Assembly: GCA_020632595.1 (NCBI GenBank)
Contig: JACKFF010000001.1
Coordinates: 124,001-188,000 of the forward strand
DNA length: 64,000 bases
Origin: Nitrospiraceae bacterium
Lineage (GTDB): Bacteria > Nitrospirota > Nitrospiria > Nitrospirales > UBA8639
Direction of reading: 5' to 3'
The notes under the pieces were generated by a model. It saw only the letters and a list, made by a program, of their open reading frames with translations, was not told the DNA's origin and did no database searches. The translations under genes were made by a program, and so were the position numbers. Of the stretch, positions 38,399 through 47,815 are shown piece by piece (within the stretch, counting starts at the first letter, position 1; each line of letters begins with the position of its first letter).

Positions 38399-38437
38399 CT
38401 AGGCAAATCCCTAGTTCTCGGAGGAAAACCTCCTAGC
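38399..38437 (-). promoter_or_regulatory. Three-half-site CTAGG element, copy 3 (upstream of response regulator 1)
   Basis: Plus strand: CTAGGC, 4 bases, CCCTAG, 17 bases, CCTAGC. The geometry is the same as the other copies, with two peripheral substitutions. The proximal edge lies 72 bases from the start codon at 38326, closer than in the other three. Confidence 0.7.
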
Positions 38438-38560
38438 CACCTATCCAGGGTTTCACGTGCCGCACTTTTGCCTCAAAGCCTCTCGAATAAATCACCACTA
38501 CACGGTATGTGCAGTCAGATCAGATCATGAAGTAGGCCGGGAGGCAATATGAACAACCGG

Positions 38561-39253
38561 TTATTCCTCAGGAGCAATGAGGCCATGCGCGATGGCATAT
38601 CTCGTTAATTCGGCCGTGCTATGAAGTTGTAATCCACGGATAATCTGCGTTCGATGAAATTCAATCGTTTTAGGACACACATGTAATATCGTCGCGATTT
38701 GTTTAGTGCTGTGACCCTCGGCGATGAGTTGAAGAACTTCCCGCTGTCGTGGCGTCAAGGATTTTTTCTCAATCTGGGGAACCGGACTCGTTTGAGATAT
38801 TGTACTCAAAAAATCCTTGGCAATGGCCGGGGTCACAAAGTACTGCCCTTTCATCACGGCATGGATGGCTTGCATCAACTCTGAAGCCGCAGAACGTTTC
38901 AGGAGAAAACCGGAGGCCCCGATTTGAAAGGCTTCCTTTGCATACAGAGGGTCCGCATGCATGGTCAGGAAAATCAGCTTGACCGAAGGAAGTATTTTCT
39001 TCAGTTGACGGGCGGCATCCAGTCCATTCAATTTTGGCATGGAAATGTCTAAGACAATCACATCCGGTTCCAAATTCGGAGCAACCTGAAGAAGGGCCCG
39101 CCCATCCTCCACTTTCCCCACAAGGTCACAGTCCTCCGCAACCAGTTTGGCCAAGCCCTCCAGAACCAATACATGATCGTCGGCTAATAATACACGAGGT
39201 CGGGTCACCATGGAACGTGTCCTATGCTTTTGAGGCACGGCCACCTTGGCCAT
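38561..39253 (-). CDS. NarL/LuxR-type response regulator 2
   Basis: 230 residues with the same layout as regulator 1: VLLADDHVLV, phospho-acceptor VIVLDISMPKLNG, FLLKRSAASE, and the helix-turn-helix LTPRQREVLQLIAEGHSTKQ. The first ~15 residues are variable and ATG 39211 is an alternative start. It lies between the histidine kinase and regulator 1 on the same strand. Two regulators after one kinase suggest branched phosphotransfer or heterodimers. Confidence 0.95.
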   Translation of the reverse strand: MAKVAVPQKHRTRSMVTRPRVLLADDHVLVLEGLAKLVAEDCDLVGKVEDGRALLQVAPNLEPDVIVLDISMPKLNGLDAARQLKKILPSVKLIFLTMHADPLYAKEAFQIGASGFLLKRSAASELMQAIHAVMKGQYFVTPAIAKDFLSTISQTSPVPQIEKKSLTPRQREVLQLIAEGHSTKQIATILHVCPKTIEFHRTQIIRGLQLHSTAELTRYAIAHGLIAPEE

Positions 39254-39508
39254 GCAGATAGTCCTGACCTTTTCCCATGCCCTGGCATTAACACCTTATA
39301 ATCTGACCCTCATTCCCGACAACCTGTATCGGGAAATTTGGTTGGCTTTGCTCATCTGTATAGCCTTCCTCCCATTCGAAATTAGGAATCTCTCTTTGAA
39401 ATCTTTCGGACCGATCCCCGAATCTCATCTGCGAGGATGACGGAATAGAAAGACAACCATGAGTGACGGAGTATCCAACTATCCCGAAACCTGACGCCAC
39501 AAGCCGAT

Positions 39509-42361
39509 CTATGCCACACACCAATCATTTTTTTCGCTACCCGGAATTGAGACCTTCACGGTTGTGCCATGGCCGGGCTGACTCTCCACCAACAGGGTTC
39601 CACCCACCAGACGAACCCGTTCTCTCATGCTGACAAAACCCAAGCCTCGGGAAAGGAGCCCGTCCACTTTAAATCCCTGTCCATCGTCTTGAATGGAGAG
39701 AGTAATTTCCTGCTCGTCCTCCCTCAAAATGAGATGGACTGCCGAGGCCTGAGCATGTCTTGAAACATTTCGCAAGCTCTCCTGGACCACACGATACAGA
39801 CATGTGCCCACCCCTTGGGAAACTTTTCGTGCTCCATCAGGCAACTCACACATGACCGGGATCCCTTCCCACTTTTCAAAGTCTTCGCACAACGAGCGAA
39901 GAGCCGAGCCCAATCCCAGATCATCGAGAATCGACGGGTGATATTGGTACGCTAAATGCCGAATATCATCGGACAGATTGGCGACGTTTTCATAGAGCTC
40001 ACGGATCATTGGCGTGACGAGGTGATGATCCGGAAGGACGTCTTGCGCAGCTTGCAGCTTCAAGCTCAGAAGCGCAAGCCGTTGATTGACATCATCATGC
40101 AGATCACGGGATATACGCCGGCGCTCCTCTTCCTGCGCAGTCAGGAGTTGGGCAGCCAGTGAGCGAAGCTCCTGCTGTTGAATTTCCAGGCGCTGAGAGG
40201 CTTCCTGAAGAATGGTTTCCGCTTGTTTTCTTTGGGTAATATCCGTGGCAATCCCGCACAGTGCATACGGTTTCCCCTTGAGATTCAATAAGGGAAACTT
40301 AAATACGTGTTCGATACGGATTCCCTCTGACCAGGCCGAAACTTCATCGGATTCATAGGCCTCCCCGGTTTGAAAAATTGTTTGGTCGATATCCTCAAAT
40401 CGCGCAACCCGTTCGGATTGAAAAATTTGACTATCGGTTTTCCCCAGTATTTCTTTCTCGGAGAGACCCACATTTTTTTCGAACTGCCGGTTGACCTTCA
40501 GATACCGCCCCTCAAGATCTTTGAGCCAGATGGAAACCGGACTGTGATCAAGAATCGCTTGAAGTTGCTCCTGATTCTGCTGAAGCAGCTGCTCGGCCTG
40601 CTTGCGAGGGGTTATATCCGTTCCTGTCGCAATAACATATTTGACGTTCCCTCTCAAATCATGAATGGCCTTGGTTTCCCACTGAATCCAACTCAGCTGA
40701 CGCGATTGATTCACCAGGGCCGATTCAAACAAGACCGGCAGGCGCCCAGACTGGCAAGCCTCCACAATGTTCCTGGCCCCCTGATCATCCTCCCCTGAAA
40801 TGACACAGAGATTCACAAAAGGTTGTCCCTTTAAATCATAAAAGGAGTATCTGACCATCTGCTCACAGGCCCGGTTGGTGCGAAGAATCCGCAAGTGCGG
40901 GTCAAGAATCACCACGAGGGCGCCTGTCGTGTCCAGCACCTGGTTCACAAACCTTCGCTCTTTCTCCAGAGCATCCTGCGCAGCCCGTTGCCTGGTGCGA
41001 TCAATGCCGGTGGCAATCAGGTATTTCGCCTCACCCTGGTTATCCCGAAGCACGGTATTAGACCAGGCAATCCAGCGCAGTTGCTTCTGTTTGGTGATCC
41101 AATAGTTCTCATGAACGTTCGGGGCTTGACCTCGGAGAAATGCCTGAAAATACGCCTTGACCTCTTCCACAGCCGTGGCGGGCAGCACGGTCTCCCAAAA
41201 TGGCTTGTTCTGAATTTCTTCAGAGGAAAAACCCGTCAGCATTTCACAGGCACGATTGAACCGGATGATGGTTCCCTGGGAGTCCAGGACCACGATCAAT
41301 GCGGCGGTGGTATCCAAAATTGCCGAAATAAATTCCTGTTCTTTCTCAATCGCCTCCCGTGCTTGTCGACGTTCGGAAATATCCCGCAACACCACCGTGA
41401 ATAATTTTTTGCCGTGGCCTTTGCTCTTTCCTTTCAATTCCACTCGTGAAATGGTCGCTTCGATCGGAAATTCCTCCCCGTCATCTCGTAGTCCGAAAAT
41501 CTCCCTCGCCTGCCCCATATCCCGGGAGACCTGCGAATCCTGTCCGAACTGGCGATGGTGTCTATGATGGGCTTCCCGAAACCGCTCGGGGATAAATCGA
41601 TTAATTGACTGCCCCAGGGCGCTCGAAGCGGGACAGCGAAACATCTGCCCGGCGGCCTCGTTAAACAGCACAATCCGCTCCTCTTCATCGGTAGTCACGA
41701 TCGCATCCATCACACCATTCACCACCACTCCCATCAAGGCCTGTTGCTCATCATGTGCGATTTCTATTCGTTCCAGTACCGTCACATTTTCGACTGCGAT
41801 TCGAAACAGATTTGCCATGCCCGAAGATTCCATGGTCTCCAAGCAGCCTTCCAAGCGGACTCGATGGATGCTCTCGCCATGCTGCAAGGTCAGAATATCG
41901 GAAGGCTGAGTACCTGGTTTCTTTTGCAACGTTTCCAGATATAGACGAAACATCCCCTGGTCATCCGGTTCCACAAATTCTTCAAACTTTTTGTGGATGA
42001 TGGTCCGCCGTGGCAGTCCCAGCAAATGACAAAAAGTCAAATTGGCTTCCAGAATGCGACCGCTTCCATCGAGCGTGACGTATCCCACCGGTGTAAAATC
42101 AAAAAGGGTGGCATACCGGTCCCGGGCCACCTCCAGGTCAACCTGTGACTGTCGAAGCTCCTCGTTTTGCATCTCTAATTCGATTTGATGCACTTGGAGT
42201 TCGTGCACGAGATGTTGCACTTCCTCGGGCGACATCTTTTTTACCTGGGCGGGCGTAGTGTTCAAGGCCATCTCAGCCTTTTGACGCAAGAGGTTATTCC
42301 CGGCAGCTGGTTTTTTCTTTGGGCTCATGATTGGCTTTTTCCCGGATTTCTGCCTCCCCAT
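39509..42361 (-). CDS. Cytoplasmic histidine kinase with five PAS domains (HisKA_3, NarX-like core)
   Basis: About 950 residues from ATG 42361; a GTG five codons upstream is an alternative. There is no membrane segment. A basic N-terminus and short coiled coil (EELRQSQVDLEVARDRY) lead into five PAS domains, for example FDFTPVGYVTLDGSGRILEA and LDTTAALIVVLDSQGTIIRF. The HisKA_3 helix carries the phospho-His in SRDLHDDVNQRLALLSL. The ATPase domain shows VVQESLRNVSRHAQ, DDGQGF and GLGFVSMRERV. Multiple PAS domains in the cytoplasm point to a redox, oxygen or ligand sensor. Its likely partners are the two NarL-type regulators immediately downstream. Confidence 0.94.
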   Translation of the reverse strand: MGRQKSGKKPIMSPKKKPAAGNNLLRQKAEMALNTTPAQVKKMSPEEVQHLVHELQVHQIELEMQNEELRQSQVDLEVARDRYATLFDFTPVGYVTLDGSGRILEANLTFCHLLGLPRRTIIHKKFEEFVEPDDQGMFRLYLETLQKKPGTQPSDILTLQHGESIHRVRLEGCLETMESSGMANLFRIAVENVTVLERIEIAHDEQQALMGVVVNGVMDAIVTTDEEERIVLFNEAAGQMFRCPASSALGQSINRFIPERFREAHHRHHRQFGQDSQVSRDMGQAREIFGLRDDGEEFPIEATISRVELKGKSKGHGKKLFTVVLRDISERRQAREAIEKEQEFISAILDTTAALIVVLDSQGTIIRFNRACEMLTGFSSEEIQNKPFWETVLPATAVEEVKAYFQAFLRGQAPNVHENYWITKQKQLRWIAWSNTVLRDNQGEAKYLIATGIDRTRQRAAQDALEKERRFVNQVLDTTGALVVILDPHLRILRTNRACEQMVRYSFYDLKGQPFVNLCVISGEDDQGARNIVEACQSGRLPVLFESALVNQSRQLSWIQWETKAIHDLRGNVKYVIATGTDITPRKQAEQLLQQNQEQLQAILDHSPVSIWLKDLEGRYLKVNRQFEKNVGLSEKEILGKTDSQIFQSERVARFEDIDQTIFQTGEAYESDEVSAWSEGIRIEHVFKFPLLNLKGKPYALCGIATDITQRKQAETILQEASQRLEIQQQELRSLAAQLLTAQEEERRRISRDLHDDVNQRLALLSLKLQAAQDVLPDHHLVTPMIRELYENVANLSDDIRHLAYQYHPSILDDLGLGSALRSLCEDFEKWEGIPVMCELPDGARKVSQGVGTCLYRVVQESLRNVSRHAQASAVHLILREDEQEITLSIQDDGQGFKVDGLLSRGLGFVSMRERVRLVGGTLLVESQPGHGTTVKVSIPGSEKNDWCVA

Positions 42362-42466
42362 TGTTGCCCTAGACACCTAGCGACTCACCCCTGTTGTCTG
42401 AATTCAGATGGATCCCCGCTGACAAATTAGGGGGTTGGCAGAAATCTAGACATTCCCCCGCTTGCG

Positions 42467-45400
42467 TTATCCGGCATTCAGATTCTGCCGTTCCTCCGTG
42501 ACATCTTCCATGGCCAGAAAAATCAGTCGCGGCTTACCAGGCTCCTGTTCGAGACGGCGTCCATTTAAGACCAAAGACCGTTGCCCGACACGTGGAAACG
42601 CATGCTCGATGCGAAAGTCTTGAAATTTGCTGTTTTGGGGGAGAACCTCCTCGAGTAATCGGCGCAATGCGGGAATATCCCACTCCCCTTCCCCCACCTG
42701 ATACAAAAATTGCTGTTCCACCTCTGATGGGGCAAGATGGAACATGTGGTAAAGGGCCTGATTGGCTTTCACGACTCGTAATTCCCCATCTAAGACCATC
42801 AGCGGTTGACGGACAGTCTGAATAATGCTTTCGGCAAACTCCTGGGCCTCTCGTGCGGCGATTTCTGCTTTTTTGACTTCGGTGATATTGAGAAAAGTGA
42901 GGACTAAACCATCAATGGTATTCCTGGCAGTCCGGTAGGGAAGAATTCTGATGATATACCATGCCCCACCGCTGGCTTGAATCTCCCCTTCGTGAAACAC
43001 GAGCGTGCGAAGAACTGTTTGAGCGTCTTCGATCAGCCGTTCGCCACTTAATTTCGAGGCAATATCCGCCAGTGGCCGGCCGACATCGGTGGCAATGAGA
43101 TTGATGATCTTTTTGGACGCCGGCGTAAACCGTTTGATGTTCAGATCATTATCCAAAAAGACCGTAGCAATTTGGGTGCTGTTGAGCAGATTATCCAAAT
43201 CATCGTTTGTCGCGGACAGTTCGTCGATTTTGCCTTGTAATTCGGCATTGACCGTCACCAGTTCTTCATTCAATGATTGCAGTTCCTCTTTGGACGTCTC
43301 CAGTTCTTCATTGGTGCTTTGTAATTCCTCGTTGGTGGACTGGAGTTCCTCATTGGTGGATTTCAGCTCTTCATTCGAGGTTTGCAGGGCTTCAATGGTG
43401 CGTTGCAACCGTTGTTTCGTATAGCCCAATTCTTGAAGGATGCCTGGTGATGGCGCAACATCGCGTTTAGCGGGTTTAGCGGAAGCTTTCTTTTTCCCCT
43501 TTAGGTTACCGGAAGGCCCTTCCGGCTTGGAAGCAAAGGTCACTTGATAGAGCCCTCGCAAGGGTTCCGGCTCATCAATTTGCTTGACCGCCAGATCCAC
43601 CGACACAAAGGTCCCATTGGTTTTCACGTGAACATCCTGTCGCACGATTTCCTTACCCTTGATCGTTGCTTCATGCAGGGCAGTCGCCAGATCATAACGT
43701 AACCCTTCCCTGGCCATGTTCAGCAGGATAAGGTTCGGCTGCCCCGGCGCCGGTTCTAAATAGGTGCCGGTCCGTCCATGGATATAGACAACCTCCCCTC
43801 GTTCATTGACGAAGACACAGGCCGGAGCATATTGCTCCAACAACATCGTTTCGACCATGGCAGGGATGGAAGGGGCCGGATCGCGTCGTGAACGGTCCAC
43901 ACCAACCAGACTCTCGCGTTCCGTTTTGATTCCGCCGACCGGGAGCCCCTCAAGGCTGGTTCGATCAGTCGCTCCGGCTTTGCGCTGATAGACTTTCCAC
44001 TTTCGATCGACGGTCTCGAAGAGCCCTTCCTCAAAATCCCCAATCGTTTCTGAAGACCCCAGAAACAGCAGGCCTGGGTCTTTCAACGCGTAATGAAAGA
44101 GCGGAAACAGGCGCCGCTGCGTTCGCCCCTCTAAGTAGATAAGCAGATTGCGGCAGGAAAGGAGATCCAGCTTCGTGAACGGAGGATCGGCCAGCAGATT
44201 GTGCTGTGCAAAGATCACGAGATCCCGAATGTCTTTCTTGACACGGTAATTACTGTCTTCTTTTATGAAAAACCGCTCCAACCGTTTCGGAGTTACATCA
44301 TTCGCGATCCCCGCCGGATAGATTGCTTTCCGAGCCACCTCGATAGCCTGGGCGTCCAAATCAGTCCCAAATACCTGAACATGAAACCGGACCTTCCGGT
44401 CCGCCATATATTCCCGAAGAAGGATGGCCAGCGAATAAGCTTCTTCGCCGGTTCCGCAGCCGGGCACCCACACCCGGACGAGATCCCCATCCGATTTAGA
44501 ATTCAGGAGTATCGGGAGGCCCTGATGCGCCAGAATCTCGAAGGCTGCAGGATCCCGGAAAAAGCTCGTGACGCCGATGAGAATTTCCTGAAACAGCGCA
44601 TCCAACTCGTGTGGATTTTCTACTAAATAACGCAGGTACTGCTTGGGACTCTCAATCTGATGGACATTCATCCGTCGCTCGATACGGCGGCGAACCGTAT
44701 TCGTTTTATACAGGGAGAAGTCATTGCCGGTTCGATCACGCAGGAGCACAAACATTTTCTGTAAAAACGGTCCCACATCTTTTTCTTCATCTGGTCCCGA
44801 TGCCATAGGCGTCAGATAGGGACCTCGGATATAGGCCAGAATTTGCTCGGGCATCTGTGTCGGAGAGCAGACATAATCGACGATTCCGGTCGCGATAGCG
44901 CTTTGTGGCATCCCGGTATATTTGGCAGACTGCGGCTCCTGGGCCATCGTCATACCCGATTCCCCTTTTATCGCTTTAAGACCCAATGCGCCATCGGACC
45001 CCGTCCCGGACAAAATAACTCCAATGGCGCGATGCTTTTGATCTTCCGCCAGGGAACGGAAAAAGTAATCGATAGGTAAGGGCAGTCGGTCTTGCAAGGC
45101 CGGTTCCATTAATTGCAACCGACCGTTGAGCAATCCCAGGTTTTTTCCGGCCAGAGCCAGATAGACCGTATCGGGCTTCAACACTAAACCATCTGCGACC
45201 TCCATCACCGGCATGGTGGTACATTTTTGCAAAAGACCAGGAAGCAAACTGATATGGCTGGGAGACTGGTGGGGAACCACCACAAAAGCCAATCCGCTAT
45301 CGGAAGGCATCCGGGTAAAGAACTCCTCAAAGGCTTCAAGTCCCCCGGCCGAGGCTCCGATTCCCACTATCGGAAAGGCCGTCTGGGGTTTCCGGGCTTT

Positions 45401-45571
45401 GAATGAACGAGGGCTTTTCTTAAGCGGGGTTGGAGGCTTGGGACTGGATTGTAAGGTTTTTGATGAAATTTTACCCGAATTTCCAGGAGGGGTCTTCTTT
45501 GCAGGAACCTTTTTTTTAGTTGGCTTTGCAGGTTTCCCCTTGAATGAATTGGGCTTTATTGGAGTACCCAT
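42467..45571 (-). CDS. CheB-CheR-PAS fusion protein
   Basis: About 1034 residues from ATG 45571 (MGTPIKPNSF); the 19-codon longer frame has no site. A Lys/Pro-rich basic N-terminus (~60 residues) precedes a CheB methylesterase domain (GIGASAGGLEAFEEFF, VVPHQSPSHIS, GTGSDGALGLKAIK). Next comes a CheR methyltransferase domain (FFRDPAAFEIL, VWVPGCGTGEEAYSLA, FGTDLDAQAIEVA). A heptad coiled coil of repeated NEELQST follows, then two PAS domains. There is no kinase domain and no chemoreceptor or CheA nearby, so a role in chemotaxis is doubtful. Such fusions are thought to act in stress or biofilm signalling. The gene opens the signalling block, with the histidine kinase ~105 bases downstream. Confidence 0.94.
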   Translation of the reverse strand: MGTPIKPNSFKGKPAKPTKKKVPAKKTPPGNSGKISSKTLQSSPKPPTPLKKSPRSFKARKPQTAFPIVGIGASAGGLEAFEEFFTRMPSDSGLAFVVVPHQSPSHISLLPGLLQKCTTMPVMEVADGLVLKPDTVYLALAGKNLGLLNGRLQLMEPALQDRLPLPIDYFFRSLAEDQKHRAIGVILSGTGSDGALGLKAIKGESGMTMAQEPQSAKYTGMPQSAIATGIVDYVCSPTQMPEQILAYIRGPYLTPMASGPDEEKDVGPFLQKMFVLLRDRTGNDFSLYKTNTVRRRIERRMNVHQIESPKQYLRYLVENPHELDALFQEILIGVTSFFRDPAAFEILAHQGLPILLNSKSDGDLVRVWVPGCGTGEEAYSLAILLREYMADRKVRFHVQVFGTDLDAQAIEVARKAIYPAGIANDVTPKRLERFFIKEDSNYRVKKDIRDLVIFAQHNLLADPPFTKLDLLSCRNLLIYLEGRTQRRLFPLFHYALKDPGLLFLGSSETIGDFEEGLFETVDRKWKVYQRKAGATDRTSLEGLPVGGIKTERESLVGVDRSRRDPAPSIPAMVETMLLEQYAPACVFVNERGEVVYIHGRTGTYLEPAPGQPNLILLNMAREGLRYDLATALHEATIKGKEIVRQDVHVKTNGTFVSVDLAVKQIDEPEPLRGLYQVTFASKPEGPSGNLKGKKKASAKPAKRDVAPSPGILQELGYTKQRLQRTIEALQTSNEELKSTNEELQSTNEELQSTNEELETSKEELQSLNEELVTVNAELQGKIDELSATNDDLDNLLNSTQIATVFLDNDLNIKRFTPASKKIINLIATDVGRPLADIASKLSGERLIEDAQTVLRTLVFHEGEIQASGGAWYIIRILPYRTARNTIDGLVLTFLNITEVKKAEIAAREAQEFAESIIQTVRQPLMVLDGELRVVKANQALYHMFHLAPSEVEQQFLYQVGEGEWDIPALRRLLEEVLPQNSKFQDFRIEHAFPRVGQRSLVLNGRRLEQEPGKPRLIFLAMEDVTEERQNLNAG

Positions 45572-45960
45572 GCAAGCTTTTCCCCTAGGGGTAAGGTAGA
45601 CAAGCACCCGGACAGAAGTCCGAATCATAGGGATTTTGGCTCAAAAGGTACAGCCCTTTTTGTCTCTGCCCCTCACTCACCCTGCGATGTATGGCATCGG
45701 GCATTCATTTCCGGCAGCTTCCGGTTTGGGTTCCCGCTCACCACACCCTGAGGAGGACAGAGACACGCCATATCCTAACCGTCATGAGGAGTGAGTCATG
45801 ATTTTCTTACCAGGGTAATTTTTCTTATTTCCTAGGGCATACCCTAGTTCAAGCCATAGTGCGCTTGAGTTACCCTGGTCTCTCTGATTCCCTATACCTC
45901 TGGGAACATTCTCAGATGTACCATTCTGTTTTTTTATTTTTTCTTCCAGGGAGGTGTACC
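45572..45960. other. Divergent promoter region, CheB-CheR gene / sodC
   Basis: Non-coding. It contains the three-half-site element at 45809-45847 oriented toward sodC, and a CCCCTAGGGG palindrome (about 45584-45593) just upstream of the CheB-CheR start. Confidence 0.6.
45809..45847 (+). promoter_or_regulatory. Three-half-site CTAGG element, copy 4 (upstream of sodC)
   Basis: Plus strand: ACCAGG, 17 bases, CTAGGG, 4 bases, CCCTAG. The order is reversed relative to the other copies on the plus strand. In the sense of its own gene it is therefore identical: distal single site, proximal inverted pair. The proximal edge is 114 bases from the sodC start. Confidence 0.7.
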
Positions 45961-46608
45961 ATGAAGTCTTCATGCCTGTTCGGGGGGTTCGTTGCCTGCC
46001 TTGCGATGGTGGGATTCGGTCACTCAGACGCGGATGCCAAGAGGCTTTTCAACAAGGGGGTCGAGAAGGCCGCGGCCGAAATCGCTGGTTGTACCGATTC
46101 CGCTATCCAGGGAAGAGCGACCCTGAAAGAACGTTTCACTGAAGAAGGCATTAAGGAAGTGGAAGTTTCGATGTTTGTGAAGGGATTGTCGGATGGCAAA
46201 CATGCGGTCCATATCCATGAAGCCGCGGCATGTACACCATGCAGCGCGGCCAAAGGCCATCATGATCCAGGAGCCATTGACCTCTACAGCGGCAACCCCA
46301 ACGCACCGGACAGCCCTCATTTCAATCACCCGTTTCATATGGGAGACCTTGTGAATATTGAAGTCCGCAACGGGATAGGTGTCATGCATACCACCACGAA
46401 CCGTATTACCCTCTCAGAGGGGCGCCTCAGTATTTTTGATGAGGGTGCGGGAGACGATGCGGGCAGTGCCTTCATCATCCACACCAACCCCGACCTCTAT
46501 TGTGACCTGGTGGGCGAGGATGAATTGGTTGCGGGCTGTGCAGGTGGCCCCCGGGATGCCTGCGGCATCATCGAACCGGTCACTCGCCCTGATCGGCATG
46601 ATCGCTAA
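45961..46608 (+). CDS. sodC: Copper/zinc superoxide dismutase-like exported protein
   Basis: 215 residues from ATG 45961, eight bases after GGGAGG; the frame is open 34 codons upstream without a site. A signal peptide (MKSSCLFGGFVACLAMVGFG) directs export. Cu ligands are visible in KHAVHIHEAA, with further metal ligands in KGHHDPGA and HFNHPFHMGDLVN, and a late His in AFIIHTNPDL. Cys residues in ACTPC and LVAGCAGG may form the disulfide. It should dismutate superoxide in the periplasm. The upstream three-half-site element links it to the signalling block. Confidence 0.92.
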   Translation: MKSSCLFGGFVACLAMVGFGHSDADAKRLFNKGVEKAAAEIAGCTDSAIQGRATLKERFTEEGIKEVEVSMFVKGLSDGKHAVHIHEAAACTPCSAAKGHHDPGAIDLYSGNPNAPDSPHFNHPFHMGDLVNIEVRNGIGVMHTTTNRITLSEGRLSIFDEGAGDDAGSAFIIHTNPDLYCDLVGEDELVAGCAGGPRDACGIIEPVTRPDRHDR

Positions 46609-47094
46609 CAAGTATCCGGTGTTGGCGGGAATCTTCCTCCATACGTCCTGTTCGATAACCTGTCACGGACAGATATTTTTTTATTTGTCGAATGGATCAA
46701 GGGTGAGGAAGACTGGGACCAATAGTTCGAAAGCTCTGGGGAAAGATGCTACAGTTCGGTGGCGGTTCCACTGACATTTGCATCTTTCCCCGAACTTTTC
46801 TCGGCCGTGCCATGTCACGTTAACTAATTTTGCGGTTCAATGTTTCCTCGCTGGCTATTTATGGTTTCGCCCTATTCTCAATGGGATTGGCACCGTTTTC
46901 TCTCCTTATTTTCTCAACATTTATTCCTTCCTCACTCCATATTCCGGATTTGGCATAAGGTTTGATAGATCCTCTTTGTTATCGAATCTCTCTTCACCCT
47001 CGCTCACATAGTGAGCAGCATGGTTCGAATGAGGGATTAATACATTCATTGCTTTAGGGACATCACTTGAGAAAAACTTATACCGGGAGGTGAC
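46609..47094. other. Intergenic stretch after sodC
   Basis: Holds a strong hairpin at 46738-46791. No supported frame. A GGGAGGTGAC site at the right edge belongs to the zinc-ribbon gene. Confidence 0.5.
46738..46798 (+). terminator. Hairpin with 12-bp stem, possible terminator
   Basis: GGGGAAAGATGC (46738-46749) pairs perfectly with GCATCTTTCCCC (46780-46791), with a 30-base loop and CGAACTTTT-type sequence after it. It lies 130 bases beyond sodC, so it could end that transcript. The long loop is unusual for an intrinsic terminator. Confidence 0.45.
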
Positions 47095-47289
47095 ATGATG
47101 GATTGTTCCCGCTGCCATGGGTTGATGGTTATGGATACCTGTCTGAATATGGAAAATATTCATAAGACTGTTTGGATTTATGAATGGCGATGTGTGAATT
47201 GCGGGGAAATTTTTGATTCGCAAACCCTTTCCAATCGCAAAATGCGCCAACATAAATCCTTTCCCAAACATGCTCAAGAGGTTGCCTGA
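47095..47289 (+). CDS. Small zinc-ribbon protein, copy 1
   Basis: 64 residues with GGGAGG before the ATG. CSRCHGLMVMD near the N-terminus and CVNCGEIFD ~30 residues later form two CxxC pairs, a typical zinc ribbon. It belongs to a paralogous set with 55120-55308 and 57095-57322. Role unknown; it lies just upstream of two cytochrome c genes. Confidence 0.8.
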   Translation: MMDCSRCHGLMVMDTCLNMENIHKTVWIYEWRCVNCGEIFDSQTLSNRKMRQHKSFPKHAQEVA

Positions 47290-47314
47290 ATGTTTCACAC
47301 CCAAAGGATACCCC

Positions 47315-47752
47315 ATGAATCATTTGCTTAGTCTTCTCCTGCGGAATGGGAGCCTTGCCTTGCTGATCCTGTGGATGGGAATGAGTTCGGGATGGGCTCA
47401 GGAGCAGGATGTCATAGCCGGAGGGAGGCAGCTCTTTCAAAAATTCTGCGTATCCTGTCATGGAACCCAGGCCAAGGGGGACGGTCCTCTATCTGAATCT
47501 TTAAAGCCCAAGCCGGCAAATCTGACCAGGTTATCAGCCAATCATGGTGGGACATTCCCCTTTTGGCATGCGTACCGCACGATCGATGGGCGCGATCACA
47601 TTCCAAGTCATGGCACGCGTGATATGCCGGTGTTTGGAATATGGTTCCGGATACCGGATGATGAAGTCTCGATTGAAACAGAGTGGGCCGACCAAGTGCG
47701 AGGGCGGATCTGGCAACTGTTGTCGTACCTGGAATCTATTCAGGAGCCATAA
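47315..47752 (+). CDS. Small periplasmic c-type cytochrome
   Basis: 145 residues from ATG 47315 (MNHLLSLLLRNG), preceded by AAAGGAT; the frame is open further upstream but overlaps the zinc-ribbon gene. A signal peptide ends near GWAQEQD. One heme-c site is seen, FCVSCHGTQAKGDGPL, and a possible Met ligand in RDMPVFG. The protein should carry electrons in the periplasm. It is followed after 63 bases by a similar cytochrome. Confidence 0.88.
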   Translation: MNHLLSLLLRNGSLALLILWMGMSSGWAQEQDVIAGGRQLFQKFCVSCHGTQAKGDGPLSESLKPKPANLTRLSANHGGTFPFWHAYRTIDGRDHIPSHGTRDMPVFGIWFRIPDDEVSIETEWADQVRGRIWQLLSYLESIQEP

Positions 47753-47815
47753 GAGAGGAAGACTCTGACCGTCCATAGATGAATATCCCTACAGATAAGC
47801 GAGCAGGAGGACATC

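Noticed and set aside
42361..42400. CCCTAG and CCTAGC upstream of the histidine kinase as a further element
   Set aside because: The sites are direct repeats with 3-bp spacing, not the inverted pair with 4 bp, and the distant site is only a weak CCTGTT.
42467..45571. Chemotaxis operon
   Set aside because: CheB and CheR domains occur, but only as a fusion with PAS domains; no receptor, CheA, CheW or CheY is adjacent.
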